From positions 1,736,001 through 1,800,000 of the forward strand of contig NZ_CP087724.1 of the NCBI RefSeq assembly GCF_024972755.1: DNA of 64,000 nt, read 5' to 3'. The DNA is from Halanaeroarchaeum sp. HSR-CO. GTDB taxonomy: Archaea > Halobacteriota > Halobacteria > Halobacteriales > Halobacteriaceae. The notes under the pieces were generated by a model that saw only the letters and a list, made by a program, of their open reading frames with translations, made no database searches and was not told the DNA's origin. How positions within the stretch are numbered: position 1 is the stretch's first letter; each line of letters begins with the position of its first letter. The position numbers and the translations under genes were made by a program. Positions 44,484 to 53,296 of this stretch are shown piece by piece.

Positions 44484-45520
44484 CACACCATATCAGGCAT
44501 TTCCACGTCAAGAGAGGCAGATTCGATGAGATCAATCAATTCGTTTTTGGAAAGCCGCTGTGCATCTTTAGAGGTGTACTCATCGTCGACGAGTTCAGCG
44601 TCCGCATAGTTCACTGAGTCGTATCCAGGAACATCAATCTGAGGAAGAATAACGTACATGTCGTCCAACTCACGAGCCTGCACACTTTCGTCAACGGAGA
44701 CGAGTTTTTCGTGCATTCGTTCGCCCGGTCTCGAGCCCATGATTTCGATGTCGATCTCCTCAGGACTCTGTCCTATACGCGGTGCATACTCCTCAACCAT
44801 CCCGTCGGCCAGAGTACCAACCTCGAAGCTTGGCATTTTGAGCACAAAGACCTCTCCGCTGGTCATGCGCTCATGAGCTTCAAGGACCAGTGCCGATGCT
44901 TCTTCAATCGGCATAATGAACCGCGTCATCTCCGGATTAGTCACTGTCACTGGCCCCCCGTCCTTTATTTGTTGTAAGAAAAGAGGAACCACAGATCCAC
45001 TCGATCCTAGAACGTTCCCGAAGCGAACACAGCCGAACTTGGTTTCGCGATCCCCTTTGTACGCGTTAGCAGCGATCGTCAAGCGCTCCGAGAGGAGTTT
45101 AGTAGCACCCATTACGGATGTCGGGTTCGATGACTTGTCGGTACTTACGGTGACGAAAGATCCGACCTCGGTCTCGAGTGCCGCCCGAATCAGGTTTTGC
45201 GTTCCCTGTACGTTCGTCTGAACAGTCTCAAATGGGTTGTATTCGTTTATACTAACATGCTTTAGTGCAGCTGCATGAAAAACGACATCGATATTCTCCA
45301 TTGCAAGCTCAAGGCGATCCTGATCACGGACGTCCCCCAAAAGATATCGAACGGAGTTATCCTCACCCAGTTCGTTTTGGAGTTCGAACAGGCCCTCCTC
45401 GTTGTTATCGAGAACGCGAACCACGGAAGGATCCTGCTTCAGAATTTCTTCGACCAGATGAGAGCCGATAGAACCACAGCCACCAGTAACGAGTACGTCC
45501 TTTCCAGCGAGAGATGTCAT
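44480..45520 (-). CDS. UDP-GlcNAc 4,6-dehydratase with Met-type triad, LegB-like
   Basis: A 346-residue soluble short-chain dehydrogenase-like enzyme: VTGGCGSIGSHLVEEIL, DVVFHAAALKHVS, then S126-T127-D128-K129 in VTVSTDKSS and VMGATKLL with Met137 and Lys141. In PseB/FlaA1 the spacing is TDK followed 8 residues later by the catalytic Tyr (LYGATK). Here that position is Met, as in WbpM/PglF/CapD. That group keeps the C5 configuration and gives the D-sugar leading to bacillosamine and legionaminate rather than pseudaminate. I infer a LegB-type role. Shares the minus strand with the aminotransferase 55 bases upstream. Confidence 0.88.
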   Translation of the reverse strand: MTSLAGKDVLVTGGCGSIGSHLVEEILKQDPSVVRVLDNNEEGLFELQNELGEDNSVRYLLGDVRDQDRLELAMENIDVVFHAAALKHVSINEYNPFETVQTNVQGTQNLIRAALETEVGSFVTVSTDKSSNPTSVMGATKLLSERLTIAANAYKGDRETKFGCVRFGNVLGSSGSVVPLFLQQIKDGGPVTVTNPEMTRFIMPIEEASALVLEAHERMTSGEVFVLKMPSFEVGTLADGMVEEYAPRIGQSPEEIDIEIMGSRPGERMHEKLVSVDESVQARELDDMYVILPQIDVPGYDSVNYADAELVDDEYTSKDAQRLSKNELIDLIESASLDVEMPDMVC

Positions 45521-45575
45521 GTGTTCACACCCTCATTCAAAGATTAAACCGTTTTCTAAGTCCGAGCGTAGAGAG

Positions 45576-46712
45576 CTATTCGACCGCGTCAGCCACTCCG
45601 TCAACAATCCGAGTTACCTCCTCCGTTGAGAGGTTCGGGTGCATGGGCAACGATAGCACCCGGCTCGAGATGTCATCCGTGACCGGAAGGTCCGGAATTA
45701 CTTCCTTCGTGTTTGTGTAGTACTCAGTTCGATGGACTGGCGGATCCCAGTACACCTTCGAGGCGATATTTCGGGCGTCTAGCGTTTCGATCACGTGATC
45801 CCGATCGATCCAGTGAGCTAGTTCGACAGTGTACAGTTGATAAACATGAGTTCCATTCTCTGGCGACTCGTGAGGTTGTACTCCATCGACGTCTGCGAAT
45901 CCGTCATCAAGTTCCGCTGCAGCTTGCCGACGTCCTCCGATGAGCGAGTCGATTCGATTGAGTTGTGAACAACCTAGTGCAGCCGTAAGATCTGACATCC
46001 GAATATTGGTACCGAGGTCGACGTACTGTCCAGAGTCCGAGCTCTCGAAATAGTCGTTTGACGCGCGACCATGCGATCGATATAATTTCAGCTTTTCAGC
46101 TAGGTCGTCGTCGTCAGTAACGACGGCCCCTCCTTCCCCCGTCGAGACGATTTTATTCTGGCAAAAGCTGAGGGTTGCCGCGTCGCCGAAAGAGCCGAGT
46201 TTTTGGTTCTCAAGTTCCGCACCGAGGACTTCTGCAGCATCTTCAATTAGAGAAATGTCGTGATTTTGGGCGATTTTAGTGAGTTCGTCGACGTGACTTG
46301 GCGTTCCGTATGGGTGTACAGGCACGATTGCGGTCGTCAATTCGGAAATTTTCTTTTCAACTGCAGATGGGTCCAGCCCATAGTATTCTGGTTCAATATC
46401 GGCAAATATCGGTTCAGCACCTGCAAGGCGGACAGCGTTTGCAGTGGCTATGAAAGTAAAGGAGGGAACAATTACTTCGTCACCATCACTAATCCCAACC
46501 GCATTAAATGCCGCTACTAATGCAGTAGTACCTGAATTTACTACCACAGCATGTTCCACGTCGAGATATTGCTCAAGATTTGATTCGAATTCGGTGACAA
46601 ATGGACCTTTCGCCCAGTGACTACCTCTTTCGACAGAATTCGTCACACCTGAAACATCAAAATCGTCCCAATCGATTTCAAAAAGTGAAATCGGTTCAGA
46701 GGCCTTATCCAT
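45576..46712 (-). CDS. DegT/DnrJ/EryC1-type sugar aminotransferase, LegC-like
   Basis: A 378-residue PLP sugar aminotransferase: VVVNSGTTALVAAFNAVG, VPSFTFIATANAV, LIEDAAEVLGAE, and the PLP lysine in LSFCQNKIVSTGEGG. Such enzymes transaminate the 4-keto group made by the neighbouring 4,6-dehydratase, giving a UDP-4-amino-sugar. A TTTACTTT box is about 22-26 bases before the ATG. The gene's codon use is close to the dehydratase but the two are separated by 55 bases, so they form an operon. Together they supply the aminated intermediate to an acyl- or formyltransferase and the 2-epimerase. Confidence 0.92.
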   Translation of the reverse strand: MDKASEPISLFEIDWDDFDVSGVTNSVERGSHWAKGPFVTEFESNLEQYLDVEHAVVVNSGTTALVAAFNAVGISDGDEVIVPSFTFIATANAVRLAGAEPIFADIEPEYYGLDPSAVEKKISELTTAIVPVHPYGTPSHVDELTKIAQNHDISLIEDAAEVLGAELENQKLGSFGDAATLSFCQNKIVSTGEGGAVVTDDDDLAEKLKLYRSHGRASNDYFESSDSGQYVDLGTNIRMSDLTAALGCSQLNRIDSLIGGRRQAAAELDDGFADVDGVQPHESPENGTHVYQLYTVELAHWIDRDHVIETLDARNIASKVYWDPPVHRTEYYTNTKEVIPDLPVTDDISSRVLSLPMHPNLSTEEVTRIVDGVADAVE

Positions 46713-46918
46713 AGATAAGAGTCCAGCGCCAAAGTAAAGAATCCTCGGTTTCGAAAAATAATGATATTTGCAAGTTCTACTAGAAAACGCCCCGACAAGG
46801 GGTGTAACGGGGATTCCGCAATTACAATCAAAGCAAGATAGAACTGTTTTGAGCGTAATGCACTATGTCGATAGATATGTTTGTTGGGTCGTAGTTTTTA
46901 TCGAATTAATGTACAAGA

Positions 46919-47855
46919 TGGCTCTATTGAATCCGCCGAGGGCGCGGGGATTACGGTTTCACGGCCCGTTTGACGTTGTGAACTGAGGCGGCGAGGATGA
47001 TTTCGCGGAACTGCCGGTAACAAGCCCGAGCAGACACGGAATCGAGGATCGAGCGCTTGATGGAAGAGTTCACAATTTTTGTCATTGCTCGTTGATTGTA
47101 CAAATCCGCATCAAGCCGCGCATTGTGCGCGTGATCTATCGGCTGGTAGAGATGATGTTTGATGAGTGGACGAACGCCGTTTTCACGGAGTTGGTCTCTG
47201 AAAGCCGCCGAATCATATCCCGTATCGGCAGCCAAACTCTCAAAATTGCCAGTATTCCGACGTGAAAGTTTCGGCCCGTATTTCGCGTCATTCGGCCATT
47301 TCGCCGAGACATCGAGGGCAAATTTGCCTGGTCGGCAGTGCCGATCAGGAACGGTACTTTGAGTGTTTCAACCGGCCTATCAATCCGCCGTAAATAATGT
47401 GAGGACGCTTGATTCCGATCAAATAAACGTCGCATCAACCGCCCCAAGTCCGGACCGTTCTAGCAAGCCTACGGACCGTCTTACCAATGTTCACCAGACG
47501 TGCATCGGCGCACGGTTAAACGACCGATACAGCGTTGACGCGTCGGGAAAACCAAGTAGAAAAAGGTGTAGCAATCCCCGGACCCGATCCATCTTTGGAG
47601 TCAAATCTACGACACCGGCGTAGGACTGTTCTTCATGGACGCGAAGGTAGTGAAGAACGACGTGTTTCCAGCCGACAAATCCGTTTCCTTTCGGAATACT
47701 GACTTTGAGAAGTCCGGCGGCGGAATACTTTTGACCGAGACTCGCCACTTGCTTCACGAAGCGGAAGAGTACTTTGGTCACACTTGCACTCTCCCGCTTC
47801 ATACTACTAGTTCTGTCGGATGAACTAGACGCCTTCCCCGGATTCAATAGAGCCA
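46919..47855 (-). mobile_element. IS5-like element, copy 1 (inactive)
   Basis: Bounded by inverted repeats: TGGCTCTATTGAATCC at 46919-46934 and its perfect complement GGATTCAATAGAGCCA at 47840-47855. The interior carries a broken DDE transposase on the minus strand. A clear target duplication was not found. A second, diverged copy lies at 57183-58117 in the same orientation. The length (about 937 bases) fits haloarchaeal IS5-type elements. Confidence 0.72.
46951..47802 (-). pseudogene. Broken IS5-type transposase
   Basis: On the minus strand the N-terminal part (MKRESASVTKVLFRFVKQVA, then FPDASTLYRSFNRAPMHVW) is in one frame to about 47491. The middle (FDRNQASSHYLRRIDRP) follows in another frame with stops, and the C-terminal part (AADTGYDSAAFRDQLRENGVRPLIKH, HNARLDADLYNQR) is in a third. 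The order matches haloarchaeal IS5-type transposases (TLCKAFN, SHAS-HYTKR, GYD, NARLDADLY). Several frameshifts make it inactive. Confidence 0.75.
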
Positions 47856-47925
47856 TGCTGCAGTCAATCCCGAAAACAACTAGATTCTTCACGTTAGACA
47901 CTACCCACCCGAAATACAGCAGTCA

Positions 47926-48197
47926 CAAAGATGTTTCTGGGTGAACTCGACGAGAAACACGACATCAGAGACGCCGAATTTTTCATCGACGGAGCGCCGT
48001 GGCTCCAAGCAGGATTGTTTGAGCATGGTGTGTATTTTCGTCATGAAACATTCTGCGAACAAGATCCCGTTGAACGTGTTTTTCAGGAGATAAAAACGCC
48101 GAACTGAACAGTTCTGCAACCATTTTGGAAACGCCGATGCCGAAAACGTCGAAAATCGGTTGCCCGCACTGGCATGGGCCGAAAATTCACTAAGCTG
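47926..48197 (+). pseudogene. C-terminal fragment of an IS6 transposase
   Basis: KMFLGELDEKHDIRDAEFFIDGAPWLQAGL, then FCEQDPVERVFQEIKT, match the complete IS6 transposase 400 bases downstream (KMFLRELGEKHDVEDAEFFVDG). After the stop at about 48106, a frameshifted continuation (RTEQFCNHFGNADAENVENRLPALAWAENS) ends near 48197. A truncated older copy of the same family. Confidence 0.8.
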
Positions 48198-48246
48198 AAC
48201 GATACCGTCTCTTAAGGAGTCATATATAAATAACCCTCCACAAATG

Positions 48247-48965
48247 GGTGCTGTTTAGATTAGTACTAGAAACTAGAAAGGTAATTTTATAGAAAAATGA
48301 GGCGGATGATTTCAAGTGTTTATGGAAGAAATCAGCCGCCTCAATGGTTCTAGCGACCCTATCGAGTTAGATTTTGTGGAACGCGTAGCCACGCCGAAAG
48401 AGATGATGGAGCTGGCAATTCACCTTCATCTCTGTGGACTATCTATTTCAAATACAGTCTCTGTTCTTGATAGGTTAGGAATCTCTCGTGCTCGATCGAC
48501 CATTCACAACTGGGTGCAGAAAGCGGATCTCGAACCGGAAGCTGGGCGAGAACCCGGGAAAATTGCTCTCGATGAGACGGTCATCAAAGTCAACGGAGAA
48601 CGGTTCTGGCTGTATTCTGCGGTCGATGTAGAAAACAATGAAATCCTGTATTTAGCCCTCTATCCGTCCAGAACGACGGCTTTAACGAAGATGTTTCTTC
48701 GTGAATTGGGCGAGAAACACGACGTCGAAGACGCTGAATTTTTCGTGGACGGGGCGCCCTGGCTGCATGCCGGGCTGTTCGAACTGGGCATGCACTTTCG
48801 CCACGAAACCTTCGGTGAGCGGAATCCTGTAGAACGTGTCTTTCAAAAAATAAAACATCAAACTCAACAATTCTATAATATATTCTCCCGCGCATCAGCT
48901 GAATCGCCGGAAAATTGGCTCAAAGCGCTCGCGTGGGCATGGAAACAGCTGATCTGAACAGCGCC
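48247..48965 (+). mobile_element. Complete IS6-family insertion sequence
   Basis: Inverted repeats: GGTGCTGTTTAGATTAG (48247-48263) and, on the right, CTGATCTGAACAGCGCC (48949-48965), complementary with three mismatches. The flanks are CACAAATG (48239-48246) and TACAAATG (48966-48973), 7 of 8 bases identical. IS6 elements make 8-bp target duplications, so this looks like a fairly recent insertion. Contains one intact transposase gene. Confidence 0.85.
48322..48957 (+). CDS. IS6-family transposase
   Basis: A 211-residue DDE transposase. N-terminal helix-turn-helix (SISNTVSVLDRLGISRARSTIHNWV), catalytic residues D84 (ALDETVIK), D143 (FFVDGAPWL) and E171 (NPVERVFQ). It has no stop or frameshift, so it may still be active. 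The ATG at 48322 is preferred over the GTG two codons upstream. Family length is typical (about 210-230 aa). Full-length copy; similar fragments are at 47926-48197 and 50382-50525. Confidence 0.9.
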   Translation: MEEISRLNGSSDPIELDFVERVATPKEMMELAIHLHLCGLSISNTVSVLDRLGISRARSTIHNWVQKADLEPEAGREPGKIALDETVIKVNGERFWLYSAVDVENNEILYLALYPSRTTALTKMFLRELGEKHDVEDAEFFVDGAPWLHAGLFELGMHFRHETFGERNPVERVFQKIKHQTQQFYNIFSRASAESPENWLKALAWAWKQLI

Positions 48966-49015
48966 TACAAATGAAATAGTACGATTAAAGTATACAAGAG
49001 TGGTAAATAGGACGA

Positions 49016-50368
49016 ATGAAGACAATATTGATTACAGTGGATGCGTTGAGAGCAGACCATTTATCCCAATATGGTTATCATAGAAAAACCCTACCAGCAC
49101 TAGATTTGTTAGAGGGAGAAAGTGTTCGGTTTGAGAACGCATTTGCAAATGGCCCGTACACTAGAATTTCAGTACCATCAATCCATACGGGACAATATTT
49201 AGGCTATGAAATCATTCAAAATTCACCAACTATCGCATCAATCCTAGGAGACAATGGGGTAGTGACTGCGGGATTTGGTACCCAAGCAGGACTAAACAAG
49301 GTTGATGTTGAGGGTGACTTAATATTTGATACGTTTATTGATTTTGGTCAAGATCAAAATAAAAATAAATTCGAACAAAATAGGCCTTATAGGGACAAAG
49401 TAGCAGAACAGATAGCACAAAGCCAATTATTGAAGAATGATATGATTTATTCTTTGGCAAAATATATACACAATAAGTTACCATTATCGATCGGTAATCC
49501 AGTACCAACAGCTGGGTATACCAGCGCTGAAACTGTCACAGAGAACGCAATAGAATGGATGGAAGCCCATCAAAATGAGGAGTATTTTTTATGGCTTCAT
49601 TATATGGAAGCACACAGACCATATGGAGTCCATGATGCTAGTCATAAATACATCGAGGGTACTGTTAATGTTGAGGAAGCAAATGCCATAGCTCGGAGAG
49701 CGGACATCAGGCCAAATAGCTTAACTAAAGATGAGCAAAATATGTTAATTAATCTTTATGATTCAGATATCCGATATGGTTCAAAACATATTTCGAAATT
49801 ATTCAGGTATTTGAAAAATGAGGAAATATGGGACGAAACAAATATAATATTCACAAGTGACCATGGAGAGGGATTTGGTGAACATGAACATTACTTCCAT
49901 GGATATCAACCCTACGAGGAATTGATTCACGTTCCCTTAATCGTAAAAGGGCCTACGTCAGACGAATATGATAATATAGTTAAACAAAGAGAGTTGGTAG
50001 ACTTAGCCCCAACTATTCTAGACTACCATGGTGTTGATTTTGATGACAAGCATTTTGATGGTCATAATCTTTTTGATGAAAAAGAACGGCGAGTAATAGC
50101 TATAGGATCACAAATGAATGATGGTTCAGTAGTTGCAGGTCGTTGGAACAAATGGAAGTACATTCACATTGAGGGAGAAGAAGAACTCTATGATTTATCG
50201 GCCGACCCCCAAGAGAAAGAATCAATAGCAACTAATTATCCGAAAGTAGTACAAAATTTTAAAATGGCCATTCCAAAACGATTATTTAATCAGAAGGCTG
50301 AAGAAATCCAAGTTCCAGATGACCATCAGGAGCGTAAACAACTTAAGGCACTAGGATATCTAAAATAA
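49016..50368 (+). CDS. Sulfatase-fold protein without formylglycine motif
   Basis: A 450-residue alkaline-phosphatase-superfamily enzyme: TVDALRADHLSQYG with the metal-binding Asp, the nucleophile region GPYTRISVPSIHTG, LHYMEAHRPY, and TSDHGEGFGEH with Asp-His ligands. Aligned to the sulfatase C-x-P-x-R...TG block, the Cys/Ser position is Thr49, so it lacks the formylglycine site and resembles Thr-nucleophile phospho- or phosphoethanolamine transferases or phosphatases. It ends QLKALGYLK, like the other two in this island. Flanked by IS6 remnants on both sides in opposite orientation. An AGTATACAAG box is about 22 bases upstream. Confidence 0.82.
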   Translation: MKTILITVDALRADHLSQYGYHRKTLPALDLLEGESVRFENAFANGPYTRISVPSIHTGQYLGYEIIQNSPTIASILGDNGVVTAGFGTQAGLNKVDVEGDLIFDTFIDFGQDQNKNKFEQNRPYRDKVAEQIAQSQLLKNDMIYSLAKYIHNKLPLSIGNPVPTAGYTSAETVTENAIEWMEAHQNEEYFLWLHYMEAHRPYGVHDASHKYIEGTVNVEEANAIARRADIRPNSLTKDEQNMLINLYDSDIRYGSKHISKLFRYLKNEEIWDETNIIFTSDHGEGFGEHEHYFHGYQPYEELIHVPLIVKGPTSDEYDNIVKQRELVDLAPTILDYHGVDFDDKHFDGHNLFDEKERRVIAIGSQMNDGSVVAGRWNKWKYIHIEGEEELYDLSADPQEKESIATNYPKVVQNFKMAIPKRLFNQKAEEIQVPDDHQERKQLKALGYLK

Positions 50369-50381
50369 AGTCCCTCCTTAA

Positions 50382-50525
50382 GGCGTTGTTCAGATTAGCT
50401 GATTCCATACCCACGCGAGCGCTTTGAACCAATTTTCCGCTGATTCAACCGATGCTCGCGAAAACGTGTTATAAAAGTGGTTAGTTCGACGTATTATTTC
50501 TTGAAAAACACGTTGAACGAGGAAA
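50382..50525 (-). pseudogene. C-terminal IS6 fragment, opposite orientation
   Basis: On the minus strand RVFQEIIRRTNHFYNTFSRASV and then KALAWVWNQLI match the C-terminus of the IS6 transposase at 48322. The terminal inverted repeat GGCGTTGTTCAGATTAG is at 50382-50398. With the complete IS6 it brackets the sulfatase-like gene, both right ends facing inward. Confidence 0.8.
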
Positions 50526-50924
50526 TCGAGAAGCTTGAACGTACCACTGAAGAGGTGGCCGGTGCCGACGAAGACACTCAACGCCTGATGTCGATCCGGG
50601 CCTGAGTAAATTTGCGTCGCTGTTGATCAAATCCGAGATTGGAGACATCAATCGGTCCCAAGTGCCAATCAACTGGTGAGTTACGCCGGCCTGACCCCAT
50701 CGGTGCGGCAGCCGGGAGACAAGGAAATCTGGGGTGGAATCGTCAAGGAAAGATCTGCACCACTGCGATGGGCATTCGTGCAATGTGCGAACGTCGCAGT
50801 TCGATTCAATGAATATCTCGGGAATTTCAACACGCACTTGAAAGAACGCAAGGACCACCATATAGCGATCGTTGCGACGGCTCGCAAGATGCTCGTCTCA
50901 ATCTTCTACATGCTCTCCATATAG
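50526..50924 (+). pseudogene. IS110-family transposase C-terminal relic
   Basis: The frame from 50676 reads SYAGLTPSVRQPGDKEIWGGI and LRWAFVQCANVAVR, followed by ERKDHHIAIVATARKMLVSIFYML, the conserved Transposase_20 (IS116/IS110/IS902) C-terminal domain. Before it, LSKFASLLIKSEIGDINR fits the domain's start (GLSKFAALLI) with a frameshift. Stops and a missing N-terminus make it inactive. After it comes a hairpin at 51023-51043. Confidence 0.8.
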
Positions 50925-51022
50925 GATGTGTACGATCCAAACGTCCCGGTCTAGGATCACTCCAGTCATCGGCCTAAAGCCTTCTCTCGACAGCGACGGC
51001 TCTGCCCGACTCGAAGACCGCT

Positions 51023-51043
51023 ACAGCCGGAAATACCGGCTGT
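51023..51043. repeat. Perfect 8-bp hairpin, loop 5
   Basis: ACAGCCGG-AAATA-CCGGCTGT at 51023-51043. It lies about 100 bases after the IS110 relic and before the convergent end of the epimerase gene. It could be a transcription terminator or part of the IS110 right side. Confidence 0.45.
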
Positions 51044-51135
51044 AATCGCTCTAAATGCCAGTAATAGCGCGTTTCCGTTCTTCCCCACAATCATAATGTG
51101 AATTCAGTGCGGTCATCCCTTTGCCTTCCGTCACT

Positions 51136-52098
51136 TTAATCTATGGATACACCAAGTTCGTTTTCGAAATATGGTAGCGTCCGCTTGATCCCAGATTCGA
51201 GTGAGACGTTCGGTTCCCAACTGAGTAATTGTTTAGCTCGGGAAATGTCCGGGCGCCGCACCTTGGGATCGTCTTCCGGCAAGTCCCTGAATACGATGTC
51301 TGAGTCAGCATCGAGGACATCAATTATAGTCTCTGCGAGAGTCAAGATTTTGATCTCTTCTGTGCTACCGAGATTGATGACCTCACCGGCGGCAGTTTCT
51401 TTTTCGGCTCTAGCGAATGGGCGAATTCCGTCCAAGAGATCACTCACGTAACAAAAACTTCTGGTCTGGGTTCCATCCCCATAGACCGTAAGTGGCTCAC
51501 GGTTCAGCGCTTGAGATAAGAAATTCGGAATTACCCGACCGTCATCGGGGCGCATACGAGGACCGTAGGTGTTGAAAATGCGTACCGTCCGAATATCGAG
51601 GTCGTACTGCTCCTGGTACGCTACGGCAAGTGCTTCCGAGAAGCGCTTGCTCTCGTCATATGGCGACCGAGGTCCGCGGAGGTTCACGTTTCCGTTGTAT
51701 TCCTCGTTTTGAGGGTGGACTTCAGGATCCCCATATATCTCGCTCGTTGATGCCAAAATCGTACGAGCGTCATGTTTACGTGCGAATTCGAGTGCGTTGT
51801 GGGTCCCCTCGCTGTTCGCCAATGCAATTTCGACAGCATGGGACTCGAAATCCTTCGGACTTGCTCGTGATGAAAAGTGGAACACGTAGTCAGCGTCATC
51901 TAGATCCGGGAACGGATTTCGCACATCGTGCTCCACTGAATTGAAGCGGTCGGACTTGATGTGCTCGAGATTTTCCGGGCGACCACTTCCAAAGTTGTCG
52001 AGGGACGTAACTTCGAAGTCATCGTCAAGCAAGGAGTCGACCAGATGACTCCCGACGAATCCTGCACCCCCAGTGACAACTGCGTGAGGGTTCGACAT
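51136..52098 (-). CDS. NAD-dependent sugar epimerase/dehydratase, UXS-like
   Basis: A 320-residue extended SDR protein: VTGGAGFVGSHLVDSLL with the GxxGxxG loop, STSEIYGDP, YDESKRFSEA with the catalytic Tyr and Lys, and VRIFNTYGPRMRPDDGR. The pattern is that of UDP-glucuronate decarboxylase and related dTDP-glucose or UDP-sugar epimerases/dehydratases. Substrate unresolved. Its ATG at 52098 overlaps the stop of the nucleotidyltransferase (TGATG), so the two are translationally coupled; the ORF one codon longer begins with a GTG. They form a nucleotide-sugar pair for glycan assembly. Confidence 0.87.
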   Translation of the reverse strand: MSNPHAVVTGGAGFVGSHLVDSLLDDDFEVTSLDNFGSGRPENLEHIKSDRFNSVEHDVRNPFPDLDDADYVFHFSSRASPKDFESHAVEIALANSEGTHNALEFARKHDARTILASTSEIYGDPEVHPQNEEYNGNVNLRGPRSPYDESKRFSEALAVAYQEQYDLDIRTVRIFNTYGPRMRPDDGRVIPNFLSQALNREPLTVYGDGTQTRSFCYVSDLLDGIRPFARAEKETAAGEVINLGSTEEIKILTLAETIIDVLDADSDIVFRDLPEDDPKVRRPDISRAKQLLSWEPNVSLESGIKRTLPYFENELGVSID

Positions 52099-53108
52099 CA
52101 CAGTTCAATAATGCTATTGTCACCGACGTTTAGCTGATTCGCCTCGCTACGAACGGTAGCCCCATTACCGACGATGCTGCCTTCGAGGTGAACACTCTCT
52201 AAGGTAGCATTTTCGCCGACTATACCGTTACGAACGATGCTGTCCGTAATACGAACGTCGTTGTCGACGCTGACATTAGGCCCGACTATTCCCTCTTTGA
52301 CGACGACATTATCTCCGAAATCGACCGGTGGAATCACGACTGCATTATCCAAAGAGTCTGCTCCGTTCGTCTCGCCCTTCGATAGGAGAACGCGGTTCGC
52401 CTCGAGAAGCGTCTCGGGTCGCCCACAGTCGTACCAGTCCTCAACCTCGAAGATGTCGATGCAAGCATCGGATTGAATCATGTGTTGGAGGGCGTCCGTA
52501 AGCTGATACTCGTAACCAGCTCCCCGGATATTGTTTTCGACTAAGTGGGCGAGTGCGTCGAACAGGAGATCCGTATTTTCAACGATGTAGACACCACTTA
52601 TCGCGTAGTTTGATCGGGGCTCTTCTGGCTTCTCGACGACCCGCTCAACTTGACCGCTTTCGGCAAGTTCCGCCACACCGTAGTGCCGCGGTTCCTCGAC
52701 GGTCTTCACTCCAATACTCGCATCCGGCTCGTCGAGCGAATTGTGAGCGTCGAGAAAGGTTCCATATCCGTTCTCAAACAGCATATCACCGAGAGCGATC
52801 AGAGCTGAGTCTCCTCGCACTGCGGCTTCAGTCTGATAGATGCTGTGACCGAGGCCTTCTGCAGTTTCCTGTTCAACGAAATTAATTTCGAACTCATCAT
52901 TGAACGAGGTCTCCGCGTACTCTATAATCTGATTCTGCATTGGTCCCCCCACCACGATCACTACTTGATGGACAGAGGTCTTCGTTAGGTTCGAGAGAAT
53001 GTGGCCAAGTATTGGCTCCCCAGCGAGTCGAACCATGGCTTTAGGTTTGGTGTGGGTCTGCGGATAAAGTCGGGTTCCTTGTCCGGCGGCTGGAATGACA
53101 GCCTTCAT
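52098..53108 (-). CDS. Sugar-1-phosphate nucleotidyltransferase, RmlA-like long form
   Basis: A 336-residue nucleotidyltransferase: IPAAGQGTRLYPQTHTKPKAM, LGDMLFENGYG, VEKPEEPRSNYAISGVYI, then beta-helix repeats (DSIVRNGIVGENATLES) after about residue 245. The start has Ile-Pro-Ala instead of the more usual Leu-Ala, which is tolerable. Similar to glucose-1-phosphate thymidylyl/uridylyltransferases of haloarchaea. It is first in a two-gene operon with the UXS-like enzyme. The nucleotide (UTP or dTTP) is not clear. Confidence 0.87.
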   Translation of the reverse strand: MKAVIPAAGQGTRLYPQTHTKPKAMVRLAGEPILGHILSNLTKTSVHQVVIVVGGPMQNQIIEYAETSFNDEFEINFVEQETAEGLGHSIYQTEAAVRGDSALIALGDMLFENGYGTFLDAHNSLDEPDASIGVKTVEEPRHYGVAELAESGQVERVVEKPEEPRSNYAISGVYIVENTDLLFDALAHLVENNIRGAGYEYQLTDALQHMIQSDACIDIFEVEDWYDCGRPETLLEANRVLLSKGETNGADSLDNAVVIPPVDFGDNVVVKEGIVGPNVSVDNDVRITDSIVRNGIVGENATLESVHLEGSIVGNGATVRSEANQLNVGDNSIIEL

Positions 53109-53296
53109 CTTACAAAGAACGCCGATATCCGTCAGTAAAATCTTTGTTGTTCCGACGACTAGTTAATTACAGATCTTCTCATTCCTAGATTATTTGGTTT
53201 GTGCAATAAATACGGTATATATTTATGATTATCACATTTCGGAAGGTGCTGAGAGAAGAACCATTAATAGAGTTGCGGACGAGTATCTTTAATAAG

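Noticed and set aside
44480-45520. PseB (pseudaminic acid) assignment for the dehydratase
   Set aside because: Met137 replaces the Tyr of PseB/FlaA1, so the C5-retaining type is more likely.
49016-50368. Classical formylglycine sulfatase
   Set aside because: The residue aligned with the modified Cys/Ser is Thr49 and the C/S-x-P/A-x-R pattern is absent.
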